Assembly (NCBI GenBank): GCA_900545025.1
Contig: UQXH01000005.1
Coordinates: 1-64,000, forward strand
DNA: 64,000 nt
Reading direction: 5' to 3'
From: an uncultured Phascolarctobacterium sp.
GTDB lineage: Bacteria; Bacillota; Negativicutes; Acidaminococcales; Acidaminococcaceae
In this document: one piece after another, positions 34,008-42,586 of the stretch
How the letters are laid out: each line of letters opens with the position of its first letter
Position numbering within the stretch: position 1 is the first letter of the stretch
Position numbers and translations under genes: made by a program
Notes under the pieces: model-generated
What the model saw: only the letters and a program-made list of their open reading frames with translations
What the model was told of the DNA's origin: nothing
The model's database searches: none

Positions 34008-35102
34008 TTAGTATCCTTTCGGCACTTCTGCCAGCGTTACCTGTCTGCTTTCAGCAGCACCGTTGCGCATGATGGTTACTTCTACCGTATCGCCTACACG
34101 GCATTCGCTCAGCCTGGTACGCAGATCTACAGCAGAGCTTACCTTATTGCCGTTAAAGCTGAGGATGATGTCACCGGCACGGATACCAGCCTCATCAGCC
34201 GGACTGCCCTGCACTACCTTGACGATAAAGATACCGCCGTGCAAATCAATCTCAAAGCCATAACGCGCCGCAATATCCTTATCCATCAGGGATGCGCCCA
34301 GATACGGACGGGCAATACGTCCTTTTTCCACCAGTTCGTCCAGAATCGGTTTCGCCGTATTTACCGGGATGGCAAAGCCAATTCCCTCTACTCCGCTTAC
34401 CGCCACCTTGGCGCTGTTGATGCCGATTACCTCGCCGTCAGCATTCACGAGAGCGCCGCCGCTGTTGCCGGGGTTGATTGCCGCATCTGTCTGAATCAGG
34501 TTAAACTTGCGCTCGCCTACTTCGATGCTGCGGTTCAATGCACTGATAACGCCAGCAGTAACGCTGCCGCGGAACTCCAGTCCCAGCGGGTTGCCGATAG
34601 CGATGGCAGGCTCGCCTACCAGCAGGCTGTCGGAATCGCCAAACTGGGCTACGGGCAAATCTTTTTCATCAATCTTGACTACCGCCAGGTCGGTAACGGC
34701 ATCCGCGCCCAGTACCTTGCCCTTTACGGTACGTCCGTCCGTCAGGCTGACAATGATTTCGGACGCGCCCTCTACCACATGGTTATTGGTAGCGATATAG
34801 CCGCGTTTGTCATAGATAACGCCGCTGCCGGTGCCGCGCTCCGTAAGCTGCACCCGGTTAAAGATGTCGCGGACATAGGCCTTGTTGGTAATACCTACCA
34901 CAGCCGGGCCCACCTTGCTGGCAGCCGCCACGATAGGCGTGTTGCGCGCCGCGCTCAGTTTCTGCTCAGTTGCCGCTGCCGGTTTGGTATCCTTGACGGC
35001 AGCATTGGTCTTGTTATCGCCGCAGCCTGCAATCAGCACTGCCACGCCAAGCAAGCCGCAGATAAAGATATTCAGTGATTTTCTGATAAACTTTCTGCTC
35101 AC
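34008..35102 (-). CDS. htrA: HtrA-like serine protease with PDZ domain, predicted lipoprotein
   Basis: A DegP-type envelope protease of about 364 residues. Catalytic triad His108 (NNHVVEG), Asp138 (AVTDLAVVKID), Ser214 (NPGNSGGAL). A single PDZ domain lies at about 270-360. The N-terminal hydrophobic segment ends in VLIAGC (Cys27), a lipobox, so the protein may be lipid-anchored rather than membrane-spanning. I choose the GTG at 35102, 8 nt after AAGGAG; the ATG at 35120 overlaps that site. Confidence 0.93.
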   Translation of the reverse strand: MSRKFIRKSLNIFICGLLGVAVLIAGCGDNKTNAAVKDTKPAAATEQKLSAARNTPIVAAASKVGPAVVGITNKAYVRDIFNRVQLTERGTGSGVIYDKRGYIATNNHVVEGASEIIVSLTDGRTVKGKVLGADAVTDLAVVKIDEKDLPVAQFGDSDSLLVGEPAIAIGNPLGLEFRGSVTAGVISALNRSIEVGERKFNLIQTDAAINPGNSGGALVNADGEVIGINSAKVAVSGVEGIGFAIPVNTAKPILDELVEKGRIARPYLGASLMDKDIAARYGFEIDLHGGIFIVKVVQGSPADEAGIRAGDIILSFNGNKVSSAVDLRTRLSECRVGDTVEVTIMRNGAAESRQVTLAEVPKGY

Positions 35103-35120
35103 TGTACTCACTCCTTGCAT

Positions 35121-35897
35121 TTAAAAATCTGTAACTATATTATTCTGTGACGCTACCAGCAGCCTGCAGTCCAGACTGCGTCGGCAGCCGTCAAAGATAT
35201 TGCGCACTGTTGCCTCTGCCAGCTGCGGCAGATTATTTTCCTCGCTCAGATGGGCAAGGATGATATTTTCCGGCAGCTGCGGCAGCTTCGCCAGCAGCCA
35301 GCCTGCACTCTCGTTGGAAAGATGTCCCCGCGTGCTGAGGATACGGCGCTTCAAAAGTTCAGGATAGGAACCGCTTTGCAGCATCCTGATATCGTGATTG
35401 GCTTCTAAAATCAGCGTATCCGCTTCCGCAGCTTCATCCCGCACCACGTCGGTTACAAAGCCCGTATCGGTAACATAGGTACACTTGCTGCCTGCGAAGG
35501 CAAAACTGTAGCCGTGTGGGTCTGCCGCATCATGGGAGGTGGCAAAACTCCTGACCTGTACGCCGCCACAGTCCAGACTGCGTCCGATAACGCGGCAGCT
35601 TTTCCGCTGCACCTTGTCATCCTTGCGCAGTATCGCCTGCCACGTCCGCTCGCTGCCGTACACGGGCACGCTGTATTTTCTGGTAAAGGTTGCCAGCCCT
35701 TTGACATGGTCTGTATGCTCATGGGTGATAAACACGCCGTCCAGCTCCTGCGCCGTCAGTCCAATTTCTTTCAGGCGGCTGTCCAGCATCCGGCAGCTGA
35801 TGCCGATGTCCACCAGGAAGTTACGTCCGCCGCTGCTGATGAGCGCCGCGTTGCCCTTGCTGCCGCTGGCCAGCATGGCTACCCTGAAGGCGCTCAT
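35121..35897 (-). CDS. walJ: MBL-fold metallohydrolase WalJ/YycJ
   Basis: A 258-residue metallo-beta-lactamase-fold protein with FITHEHTDHVKGL, SFATSHDAADPHGY and ANHDIRML. Final metal ligands are in LAHLSEENN. WalJ proteins are linked to the WalRK wall-stress system and have 5'-3' exonuclease activity in some species. Here walRK, walH and walI are not beside it; deoC precedes it, with a 4-nt ATGA overlap. htrA and rlmH follow as in other Firmicutes. Confidence 0.93.
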   Translation of the reverse strand: MSAFRVAMLASGSKGNAALISSGGRNFLVDIGISCRMLDSRLKEIGLTAQELDGVFITHEHTDHVKGLATFTRKYSVPVYGSERTWQAILRKDDKVQRKSCRVIGRSLDCGGVQVRSFATSHDAADPHGYSFAFAGSKCTYVTDTGFVTDVVRDEAAEADTLILEANHDIRMLQSGSYPELLKRRILSTRGHLSNESAGWLLAKLPQLPENIILAHLSEENNLPQLAEATVRNIFDGCRRSLDCRLLVASQNNIVTDF

Positions 35898-36547
35898 GCT
35901 TCTGCCGCCGCTATTGCGGCCCCGGCGCTGGTGCCTATCCTGTCGGCACCGGCAGACAGCATGGTTTGTGCATCTGCCAAATTACGGATGCCGCCCGCTG
36001 CCTTAACCTTCAAACCGTATTTAGCAGCTTCCTCCGCCAGCAGGCGCACGTCGCTCTCCGTCGCGCCGCCGCTGTTAAAGCCGGTACTGGTCTTCACGTA
36101 GGCCGCTCCGCCGCGGGCAACAAGGGCGCAGGCCATCCGCTTTTCCTCATCCGTCAGCAGGCAGGTCTCGATTATCACCTTGACCGGATAGGGTGCGGCA
36201 GCCTGTACCACGGCGGCAATATCTTCCACTACGCCGTCATAGTTGCCGCTTTTAAAGGCCGCCAGATTCATTACCATATCCACTTCGTCCACATGGTCTT
36301 CTTCCACCGCCATGCGTGCCGCCAGCGCCTTGACCGCCGTCTTATCCGCTCCCAGCGGGAAGCCGACCACGGTTACCACGCGGACATTGCTGCCGTTTAA
36401 CAGGTGACGCGCCAGCCCCGCATAGCAGGGATTGACACAGACGGCAGCCAGATTATATTGCAGCGCTTCCGCACATAAACGCATAATATCCCCCACCTGC
36501 GCCTCAGGCTTCAGCAGGGTATGCTCCAGACGTTCAGCAACTGTCAT
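35894..36547 (-). CDS. deoC: Deoxyribose-phosphate aldolase
   Basis: 217 residues; a class I aldolase splitting 2-deoxyribose-5-phosphate into acetaldehyde and glyceraldehyde-3-phosphate. The Schiff-base lysine is in AYVKTSTGF and the proton-relay lysine in LKVKAAGGIR. DMVMNLAAFKSG and VVGFPLG are also typical. GGTGGAG precedes the ATG. An extended -10 promoter (TGCTATAAT, complement of the box at 36579-36584) lies about 30 bp upstream. First gene of the walJ-htrA-rlmH operon. Confidence 0.96.
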   Translation of the reverse strand: MTVAERLEHTLLKPEAQVGDIMRLCAEALQYNLAAVCVNPCYAGLARHLLNGSNVRVVTVVGFPLGADKTAVKALAARMAVEEDHVDEVDMVMNLAAFKSGNYDGVVEDIAAVVQAAAPYPVKVIIETCLLTDEEKRMACALVARGGAAYVKTSTGFNSGGATESDVRLLAEEAAKYGLKVKAAGGIRNLADAQTMLSAGADRIGTSAGAAIAAAEA

Positions 36548-36628
36548 TTTTCTCCACCTCTTATATCTTAATGGTTTTATTATAGCAGATTTATCCTGCT
36601 CTATTGTAGCAAATTCGTAAAAAGAAAA

Positions 36629-36652
36629 ATACCTCTCCTATAGGAAAGGTAT
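36629..36652 (-). terminator. Terminator of the perR-like gene
   Basis: ATACCTCTCC with GGAAAGGTAT (one mismatch), loop TATA, T5 on the - strand; 10 bp past the stop. Confidence 0.8.
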
Positions 36653-36661
36653 TCGTCATAA

Positions 36662-37087
36662 TCAATGTTTTTTGCGGCAGCGCGGGCAAACCCCGAAGAA
36701 ATAGCACTGATGACCGCTGATTTCATAGCCGCTTTCTTTTTCCGCATCCTGTACCAGCGCCTGGGAGTTAATAGCCACTACGTCGTCGACAGCGCCGCAG
36801 ACGGTGCACTGCACATGGTGATGCACGCTGGTATCCGCATCATAACGGAAGCTGTCCTCACCGGTGTTCAGAATCTGGATAGCGTTAATCTTGTTTAATA
36901 TCTCCACAGTCTTATACACCGTGGCAAAGCTCATGGAAGGATATTTGGGGCGCAGTTCATTATACAGCATCTCAGCGCTGGGATGACTCTTGGTATTGGC
37001 CAGCACTTCATAAACAGCCAGACGCTGGGGTGTAACCTTGTAGCCATTGCTGCGCAGAATAGTCGTAAGCTCCTGATTACTAAGCAT
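36662..37087 (-). CDS. perR: Fur-family regulator, PerR type
   Basis: A 141-residue winged-helix repressor. The DNA-binding half has YKVTPQRLAVYEVLA and MSFATVYKTVEIL. The regulatory site has His35 (SHPSAE), Asp83 (RYDADTS) and HHH 89-91. Structural zinc is held by CTVC (94-97) and CPRC (134-137). An Asp at the RYD position, where Fur has Glu, favours the peroxide sensor PerR. Two matching operators lie upstream (37104-37120 and 37175-37190), so it is likely autoregulated. Confidence 0.9.
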   Translation of the reverse strand: MLSNQELTTILRSNGYKVTPQRLAVYEVLANTKSHPSAEMLYNELRPKYPSMSFATVYKTVEILNKINAIQILNTGEDSFRYDADTSVHHHVQCTVCGAVDDVVAINSQALVQDAEKESGYEISGHQCYFFGVCPRCRKKH

Positions 37088-37103
37088 AATACCTCCTCGG
37101 CAC

Positions 37104-37190
37104 GATAAATAATTATCATAACATCCTAATAATCTTTATTATTTATTTTACTGTAAAATTCATCTTTTTGTCAATAAATAATTATTATAA
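37104..37190 (-). promoter_or_regulatory. Two Per/Fur-type boxes before the perR-like gene
   Basis: ATAAATAATTATCATAA at 37104-37120 and AATAATTATTATAAT around 37177-37191 both resemble the PerR consensus TTATAATTATTATAA. The region is strongly AT-rich, which raises the chance background, but the second match is nearly exact. The second box lies between the perR-like gene and tex, so it could also affect tex. Confidence 0.65.
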
Positions 37191-37247
37191 TATATTAGGC
37201 TAATCTGGTATAATATAAGGAAAAATGTCTTTTTACGAGGTTTACTT

Positions 37248-39416
37248 ATGGAAAAAATACTGCATATCCTATCACAGGAGCTTAAAATTATGCAAAAACA
37301 GGTCGAAGCTGCTGTTAAATTGCTGGATGACGGCAATACTATTCCCTTTATTGCCCGTTACCGCAAGGAAGCCACCGGCTCGCTGGATGAAGAACAGCTG
37401 CGCCTTATCGAGGAACGTCTGGCCTACCTGCGCGGTCTTGAGCAGCGCCGCCAGGAAATCTTGTCTGCCATCACCGCACAGGAAAAGCTGACCCCGGAGC
37501 TGGAGCAAGCTATCAATACCGCCGTCAAGCTGCAGACACTGGAAGACCTGTACCTGCCCTACCGTCCTAAACGGCGTACCCGCGCGCAGCTTGCCCGGGA
37601 AAAGGGTCTGGAACCGCTGGCACAGCTTTTAGCTGCGCAAAGCAATAAAGCTTTGCCGCCGGAGCAGCTGGCAGCCCCCTTTATTGACGCAGAAAAAGAC
37701 CTGCCCGATGCAGACGTCGTCTGGCAGGGAGCCTGCGATATAGCCGCCGAGGATATTTCCGACAGCACCGCTGTCCGTGACTTTCTGCGTCGCCGTCTGT
37801 GGCAGGAGGGTATAATCACCTCCAAACTGCTTATTGACGAAAAGGAAGCGCCGGAATTTTTACAGTATAAAGAGTACAGCGAGCCTATCCGCCAGCTGCC
37901 GCCGCACCGCATTTTAGCCCTTAATCGCGGCGAAAGCCGCAAGGCGCTCAAGGTAACACTGTCCATTGACGAAGAAAAACTGCTGCCCCAGCTGGAACAA
38001 AGGCTGAAAATGAATCCCCGCAGCTCTCTCTATCAGCTGTATAAAGAGGCTGCTGCCGACAGCTTCAAGCGTCTGCTGTTCCCCTCGCTGGAGCGGGAAC
38101 TGCGCGGCGAGCTGACTGAGAAAGCGGAAAAACAGGCAATCAGCGTCTTTGCCGCCAATCTCAGGCAGCTGCTTTTAACCCAGCCTATCAGCGGACACAC
38201 CATTCTTGGCCTTGACCCCGGCTACCGCACCGGCTGCAAGGCGGCCGTCATCGATGCCGGCGGACGGCTGCTGGCGACTGATACCTTATACATCACCGGC
38301 AGCAAACATCAGCAGGAGCAGGCGGAGCAAAAATTTTCAGAGCTGCTGCGCGATAATAAGGTAACACTGGTCGCTATCGGCAACGGTACCGCCTCCTACG
38401 AAACGGAACAGTTTACCTCACAGATGATTGAAAAGTATAATCTTAATATAGCCTACCTCATCGTCAGCGAAGCAGGCGCCTCTGTCTATTCCGCCTCCAA
38501 GCTGGCCCGCGAAGAACTGCCGCAGCTGGACGTTTCCCTGCGCGGAGCAGTTTCCATTGCCCGCCGCGTCCAGGACCCGCTGGCGGAACTGGTAAAGATC
38601 GAGCCTAAAGCCATCGGCGTCGGTCAATATCAGCACGATGTCAACCAGAAAGAGCTGGGAGAATCCCTGGGCAAAGTCGTAGAGTCCTGCGTCAATCATG
38701 TCGGCGTAGAACTGAACACGGCTTCGCCCGCACTGCTGAGTTATGTGTCCGGTATCTCCGCCGCCGTTGCCAAAAATATCATCGCCTACCGCGACGAAAA
38801 CGGCGGCTTTACCAGCCGCAGGCAGCTTCTGAAAGTCAGCAGGCTCGGCCCCGCCGCTTTTACCCAGTGCGCCGGCTTTTTACGCATCAACCACGGTCAA
38901 AATCCGCTGGATAATACGCCGGTACATCCTGAAAGCTACGCCTTAGCAGAAAGCATTATCCGCGAGTTAGGCTTTACTTTGGCAGACTGCAGCAAAAATG
39001 AGCTGCAGCAGGCAGCAGCTGCAGCTGACCCTGCAGCTATCGCAACTGCCCTGCATGCCGGGCTGCCCACCGTAACCGATATTCTGTCTGCCCTGTCCCG
39101 TCCCGGACGTGACCCTCGTGAGGATGCACCTGCCCCCATGACGCGCAGACATGTTACCCGTCTTTCTGACCTTGCCATCGGCAGCATCGTTAAAGGCAGA
39201 GTACAGAATGTCGTTGATTTCGGTGTCTTTGTTGACATCGGACTCAAAGTCAGCGGCCTCATCCACAAAAGCGAGCTGAGTAATACCCGCTTCCGCCATC
39301 CTCTTGATATCGTCAGCGTCGGCGACGTTATCGAAACAGAAATCATCAGTATTGATGAAGCACGCAACCGTATCGGTCTGAGCCTAAAAAGAGCTCAGGC
39401 TGCCAATAAGCAGTAA
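37248..39416 (+). CDS. tex: Tex-family RNA-binding protein (S1 domain)
   Basis: A 722-residue Tex/YhgF protein. A helical N-part has PFIARYRKEATGSLDEEQLR. The YqgF-like fold has LGLDPGYRTGCKAAVID, the HhH pair is VGVELNTASPALLSYVSGIS and VSRLGPAAFTQCAGFLRI, and a C-terminal S1 domain spans about 645-715 (GSIVKGRVQNVVDFGVFVDIGLKVSGLIHKSEL). It binds nucleic acid and affects transcription and translation. GAGG lies upstream of the ATG. Confidence 0.96.
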   Translation: MEKILHILSQELKIMQKQVEAAVKLLDDGNTIPFIARYRKEATGSLDEEQLRLIEERLAYLRGLEQRRQEILSAITAQEKLTPELEQAINTAVKLQTLEDLYLPYRPKRRTRAQLAREKGLEPLAQLLAAQSNKALPPEQLAAPFIDAEKDLPDADVVWQGACDIAAEDISDSTAVRDFLRRRLWQEGIITSKLLIDEKEAPEFLQYKEYSEPIRQLPPHRILALNRGESRKALKVTLSIDEEKLLPQLEQRLKMNPRSSLYQLYKEAAADSFKRLLFPSLERELRGELTEKAEKQAISVFAANLRQLLLTQPISGHTILGLDPGYRTGCKAAVIDAGGRLLATDTLYITGSKHQQEQAEQKFSELLRDNKVTLVAIGNGTASYETEQFTSQMIEKYNLNIAYLIVSEAGASVYSASKLAREELPQLDVSLRGAVSIARRVQDPLAELVKIEPKAIGVGQYQHDVNQKELGESLGKVVESCVNHVGVELNTASPALLSYVSGISAAVAKNIIAYRDENGGFTSRRQLLKVSRLGPAAFTQCAGFLRINHGQNPLDNTPVHPESYALAESIIRELGFTLADCSKNELQQAAAAADPAAIATALHAGLPTVTDILSALSRPGRDPREDAPAPMTRRHVTRLSDLAIGSIVKGRVQNVVDFGVFVDIGLKVSGLIHKSELSNTRFRHPLDIVSVGDVIETEIISIDEARNRIGLSLKRAQAANKQ

Positions 39417-39426
39417 TAATGCAGAA

Positions 39427-39451
39427 AACCCCGCAGCATTGCTGCGGGGTT
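39427..39451. terminator. Bidirectional terminator between tex and PAP2 gene
   Basis: AACCCCGCAGC with GCTGCGGGGTT (loop ATT) followed by CATTTTATTTTTT; A-run on the other side. Confidence 0.9.
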
Positions 39452-39455
39452 CATT

Positions 39456-39986
39456 TTATTTTTTATGAGATTTTCTTACTATCCAGTATTTTGTTATCAA
39501 TTTATCTGCCAGCCAGCCGCATAAACAGCCGACAGCAGCTCCGGCAAGCACATCGGAAGGATAATGCACACCTACGTATATACGGGAAAATCCCATTAAC
39601 GCACCTAAAATCAAAAGCGGCACGCCATACCGCCGCGGCAGGTATTTATACAGCAGCCAGCAGGCCGCAAAGGCTCCCGCCGTATGCCCTGACGGGAAAG
39701 AGGCTCCGGCAGGCTCCGCCACCAGTCTGCTCAGCCCGTTGATGACCTCGAAGGGCCGCTGGCGGTCGATAAGGTTTTTCAGCAGCAGATTATTGAAAAG
39801 CAGCACCAGTGTCAGCGCCGTCAATATCTTTATTCCCAGCAGCCGATAAGCTGCAGTTGCCAGACACAGCAGCGCCAGCACTATCCAGACCAGCCCAAAA
39901 TCACCAATATGGCTGATGGTCTTCAAAATAATAGTCAGCCAATCCTGCCTGTTTTCCTGTAATTCTAATAAGATATGGACCTCCAT
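39456..39986 (-). CDS. PAP2-family membrane phosphatase (BcrC-like)
   Basis: A 176-residue membrane protein with the three PAP2 motifs: KNLIDRQRP (70-78), PSGH (98-101) and SRIYVGVHYPSD (134-145). It probably dephosphorylates undecaprenyl pyrophosphate at the outer face of the membrane, or another lipid phosphate. About five helices. The start at 39986 follows GGAGG (in GAAGGAGGCTTT). Monocistronic. Confidence 0.92.
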   Translation of the reverse strand: MEVHILLELQENRQDWLTIILKTISHIGDFGLVWIVLALLCLATAAYRLLGIKILTALTLVLLFNNLLLKNLIDRQRPFEVINGLSRLVAEPAGASFPSGHTAGAFAACWLLYKYLPRRYGVPLLILGALMGFSRIYVGVHYPSDVLAGAAVGCLCGWLADKLITKYWIVRKSHKK

Positions 39987-40016
39987 AAAGCCTCCTTCGT
40001 CAGTTTAAAGCGTCGC

Positions 40017-40619
40017 TTAACGCCAGTTCAGCAACAGCGACAAAAACAGCGGCACTACCAGTGAAAGTACCAGCCCGCTGATAAAGGAAAACATCCCCGT
40101 GCGCATATCCGTAGCCTTAATGGTCAGCGGCAGCAGTGAATCCATAGCGCCTGCACCGCCAGGCGCGATACACAGCAGCTTATTCCAGCGCGCCAGCAGC
40201 GGGATGAGGATGAAAGCAGAAGTTTCCCGCAGCATATTGCTCAAAAAGGATATGGCACCCAGCTCCGTACTGTGCATAGTGCTTACCACTACGGAGGACA
40301 GGCTGTACCAGCCTAAACCCGCCGTCACCAGCAGCGAATCATACAGGCTGAGACCGGTAAACAGGCTGCTGAGGCTGCCGCCGGCAAAACTGCCGACGAT
40401 GATAGCTGCCGGTATCGCCAGCGCCAGCGCCAGATTCTGCGGCGTACAGATGCGCTGCAGCAGCTGCCGGTTGCTGCCTATTTCAATACCGGCAACCAAG
40501 ACCATGAAATCCAGCGCCGTCATCAGGATTGTATCTAAGGCATCCTTAGCGGTAACATCCAAAAACAGGTGCCCGCCGAAGATACCGAGGACGATGGTTC
40601 CCAGTAAGGCATAAATCAT
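40017..40619 (-). CDS. LysO (DUF340) C-terminal subunit
   Basis: 200 residues with about five to six helices, matching the C-terminal part of lysine exporter LysO/YbjE: LDFMVLVAGIEIGSNRQL, LYDSLLVTAGLGWYSLSSVV, ELGAISFLSNMLRETSAF and PGGAGAMDSLLPLTIKATDMR. In E. coli LysO is one chain of about 300 residues. Here the protein is split, and this gene's start overlaps the end of the N-terminal piece by 4 nt. The pair likely exports lysine or a similar cation. Confidence 0.9.
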   Translation of the reverse strand: MIYALLGTIVLGIFGGHLFLDVTAKDALDTILMTALDFMVLVAGIEIGSNRQLLQRICTPQNLALALAIPAAIIVGSFAGGSLSSLFTGLSLYDSLLVTAGLGWYSLSSVVVSTMHSTELGAISFLSNMLRETSAFILIPLLARWNKLLCIAPGGAGAMDSLLPLTIKATDMRTGMFSFISGLVLSLVVPLFLSLLLNWR

Positions 40620-40909
40620 TTCTGCACCTCGCCGTCTTCCATCCTGCTGCGGAAAAATACTGTTACCGGATACAGGGCCAGTATACTGCCGCCAATGGTC
40701 ATAAGGCCTAAGAGCAACGACTGCCAGCCCAGCACCTCTATCTGCGCCAAAAGGTCAGCATCGCAGCCAATCTTGGCCCCCAGGCAGACGAGCATCAGAA
40801 ACAGACAGGCGGTAGACAGCCTGCTCAAAGTAAGCTTTACCTTATAACCAAAAACATCAAACCATCCCAGCAGGATACCTGCTATAATGGCAATCATTAT
40901 CTCCTGCAT
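40616..40909 (-). CDS. LysO (DUF340) N-terminal subunit
   Basis: 97 residues with three helices (MIAIIAGILLGWFD, LSTACLFLMLVCLGAKIG, LLLGLMTIGGSILALYPVTVFF), equivalent to the first part of LysO. Start ATG at 40909 behind GAGGGGG. ATGA overlap with the C-terminal subunit gene. Both parts look intact, so this is a split gene rather than a frameshift. Confidence 0.88.
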   Translation of the reverse strand: MQEIMIAIIAGILLGWFDVFGYKVKLTLSRLSTACLFLMLVCLGAKIGCDADLLAQIEVLGWQSLLLGLMTIGGSILALYPVTVFFRSRMEDGEVQK

Positions 40910-40930
40910 AAGTTCCCCCTCACAACACAA

Positions 40931-40955
40931 AAGGCCCCGCCGCAGCGGAGCCTTG
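40931..40955 (-). terminator. Terminator of the fakB-fakA unit
   Basis: GGCTCCGC with GCGGGGCC type stem (arms 40931-40940 and 40946-40955), T4 on the - strand; 5 bp beyond fakA. Confidence 0.75.
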
Positions 40956-40959
40956 ATTT

Positions 40960-42570
40960 TTATTCCATTGCCATAAGCACAGGATACAAAGGCTGCCCTC
41001 CGCGGAACATTTCCACTTCCCAGTCTTCGTTAAGCGTCCGTACATAATCAGCCAGCTCCATGGCGTCTTCCTGCGTCATGTCACTGCCATAATACATACT
41101 GATCAGCTCATAATCTCCGTCTGCCAGCAGCTTGTTTAAAACATCTTTCAAATCGCTGCCGGTGCAGACAATCTTATCGTTGAGCAGTCCCAGATATTCT
41201 CCCTGCCGTACGCTGATACCGCTGACTACGCTGTCGCGTACAGCCATGGTGACTGCGCCGCCGGTTATCTCTTTACTGCTGCGCGTCATAGTTTCTGTGT
41301 TTTCTTCCATACTGCGAGCGCTGTTGAAATTCAGCAATGCCGCCAGCCCCTGCGCCAGGTTAGTCGTCGGCACAAAAGATACTCTGGCTGCTCCCAGCAG
41401 CTTCTTAGCCTGCTCCGCCGCCAGGATGATATTCTTGTTATTGGGCAGGATGACGTACTGTTCACAGCTGCCCTCTTCAATAGCACGAACAAAGTCAGCT
41501 ACCGGAGGATTCATGCTTTGGCCGCCGTTAATGACGGCTGCGCCCATGCCTCGCATAATATCGGCGATACCTTCGCCGGCTGCCACAGCAAGCACGCCTA
41601 CGCCGTGTTTTTCCTGCTGTACAGGCTCTTCCTTGAAGATTCTGTTATTGTGCTGGTCAGCCATATTATCAATCTTGATATCATGCAGGCTGCCCCACTG
41701 CTGCGCCTGACTTAACACCTTGCCCGGCACAGCGGTATGGATATGTACCTTGACTATATCTTCCAAGACCGCTACAATCAGCGAATTGCCCATTTCCTGC
41801 AAAGTGCCGGTAACAGTCTTTTTATCTACAGAAGCCCCTTTCACGATGAACTCCGTACAATAGGGATTAGCCAGGTCTGCTTCTTCTGCCTGCGGCGGTA
41901 CTAATTGCTTGCCTGCAGAGGTAATCTCCAGTTCTGCGCAGTCCTCGCCGCGCAGTCCGGCAAGACAGCCTTCAAAAAAGGCAATCAGCCCCTGACCGCC
42001 TGCATCCACTACACCTGCCGCTTTTAAAGCCGGCAGCTGCTCGGGAGTGCGCGCCAATTCTTCCTTGCCGGTACGGATGGCTTCCAGCAGCACGCTTTCC
42101 AGATTATCGCTGCTGCGTACCGCCGCATAGGCGCCTTTAGCCATCGCCCTGGCTACGGAAAGGATAGTACCCTCCACCGGCTTGGAAACGCTGCGGTAAG
42201 CATAAAGGATACCGAACTGGAATGCCTTGCCTATCTCATTATTATCTACGGTAATCTTCCCGCCGACGCCTTTGCCGATGCCGCGCAGAAGCTGCGACAA
42301 GATGACGCCGGAATTACCGCGCGCCCCCATCACGGCGCTCCTGGCAGCTACGCTGCCGACCTCGCCGACATTGGCGGTATCATTCATATTACTCAGCGCC
42401 CTGGCTACGGACGCCATGGTATACATCATATTGGTTCCCGTGTCGCCGTCCGGAACCGGGAAAACATTAAGATTGTTGATTAACTCATAATTTTTTTCAA
42501 AGCTGTGATATGCCCCCAGCAGCATAAATTTCAGCTGCTTGCCGGTAATCACCTGCCTGTTTTCCGTCAT
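40960..42570 (-). CDS. fakA: Fatty acid kinase subunit FakA (DAK2 domain)
   Basis: A 536-residue kinase subunit that phosphorylates FakB-bound fatty acids. The N-terminal DAK2 (Dhal) domain has NLNVFPVPDGDTGTNM, GARGNSGVILSQ and KAAGVVDAGGQGL. A middle domain contains the conserved cysteine in NPYCTEFIVKG, and the C-terminal DegV-like domain ends ELISMYYGSDMTQEDA. The ATG at 42570 follows AGAAAGGTG. It lies 16 bp downstream of the DegV-type FakB gene. Confidence 0.94.
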   Translation of the reverse strand: MTENRQVITGKQLKFMLLGAYHSFEKNYELINNLNVFPVPDGDTGTNMMYTMASVARALSNMNDTANVGEVGSVAARSAVMGARGNSGVILSQLLRGIGKGVGGKITVDNNEIGKAFQFGILYAYRSVSKPVEGTILSVARAMAKGAYAAVRSSDNLESVLLEAIRTGKEELARTPEQLPALKAAGVVDAGGQGLIAFFEGCLAGLRGEDCAELEITSAGKQLVPPQAEEADLANPYCTEFIVKGASVDKKTVTGTLQEMGNSLIVAVLEDIVKVHIHTAVPGKVLSQAQQWGSLHDIKIDNMADQHNNRIFKEEPVQQEKHGVGVLAVAAGEGIADIMRGMGAAVINGGQSMNPPVADFVRAIEEGSCEQYVILPNNKNIILAAEQAKKLLGAARVSFVPTTNLAQGLAALLNFNSARSMEENTETMTRSSKEITGGAVTMAVRDSVVSGISVRQGEYLGLLNDKIVCTGSDLKDVLNKLLADGDYELISMYYGSDMTQEDAMELADYVRTLNEDWEVEMFRGGQPLYPVLMAME

Positions 42571-42586
42571 ATATAACACCTTTCTT

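Noticed and set aside
40017..40909. Frameshift in a single lysO gene
   Set aside because: The second frame has its own ATG in an ATGA overlap and both parts are complete at the helix level, which fits a true split gene.
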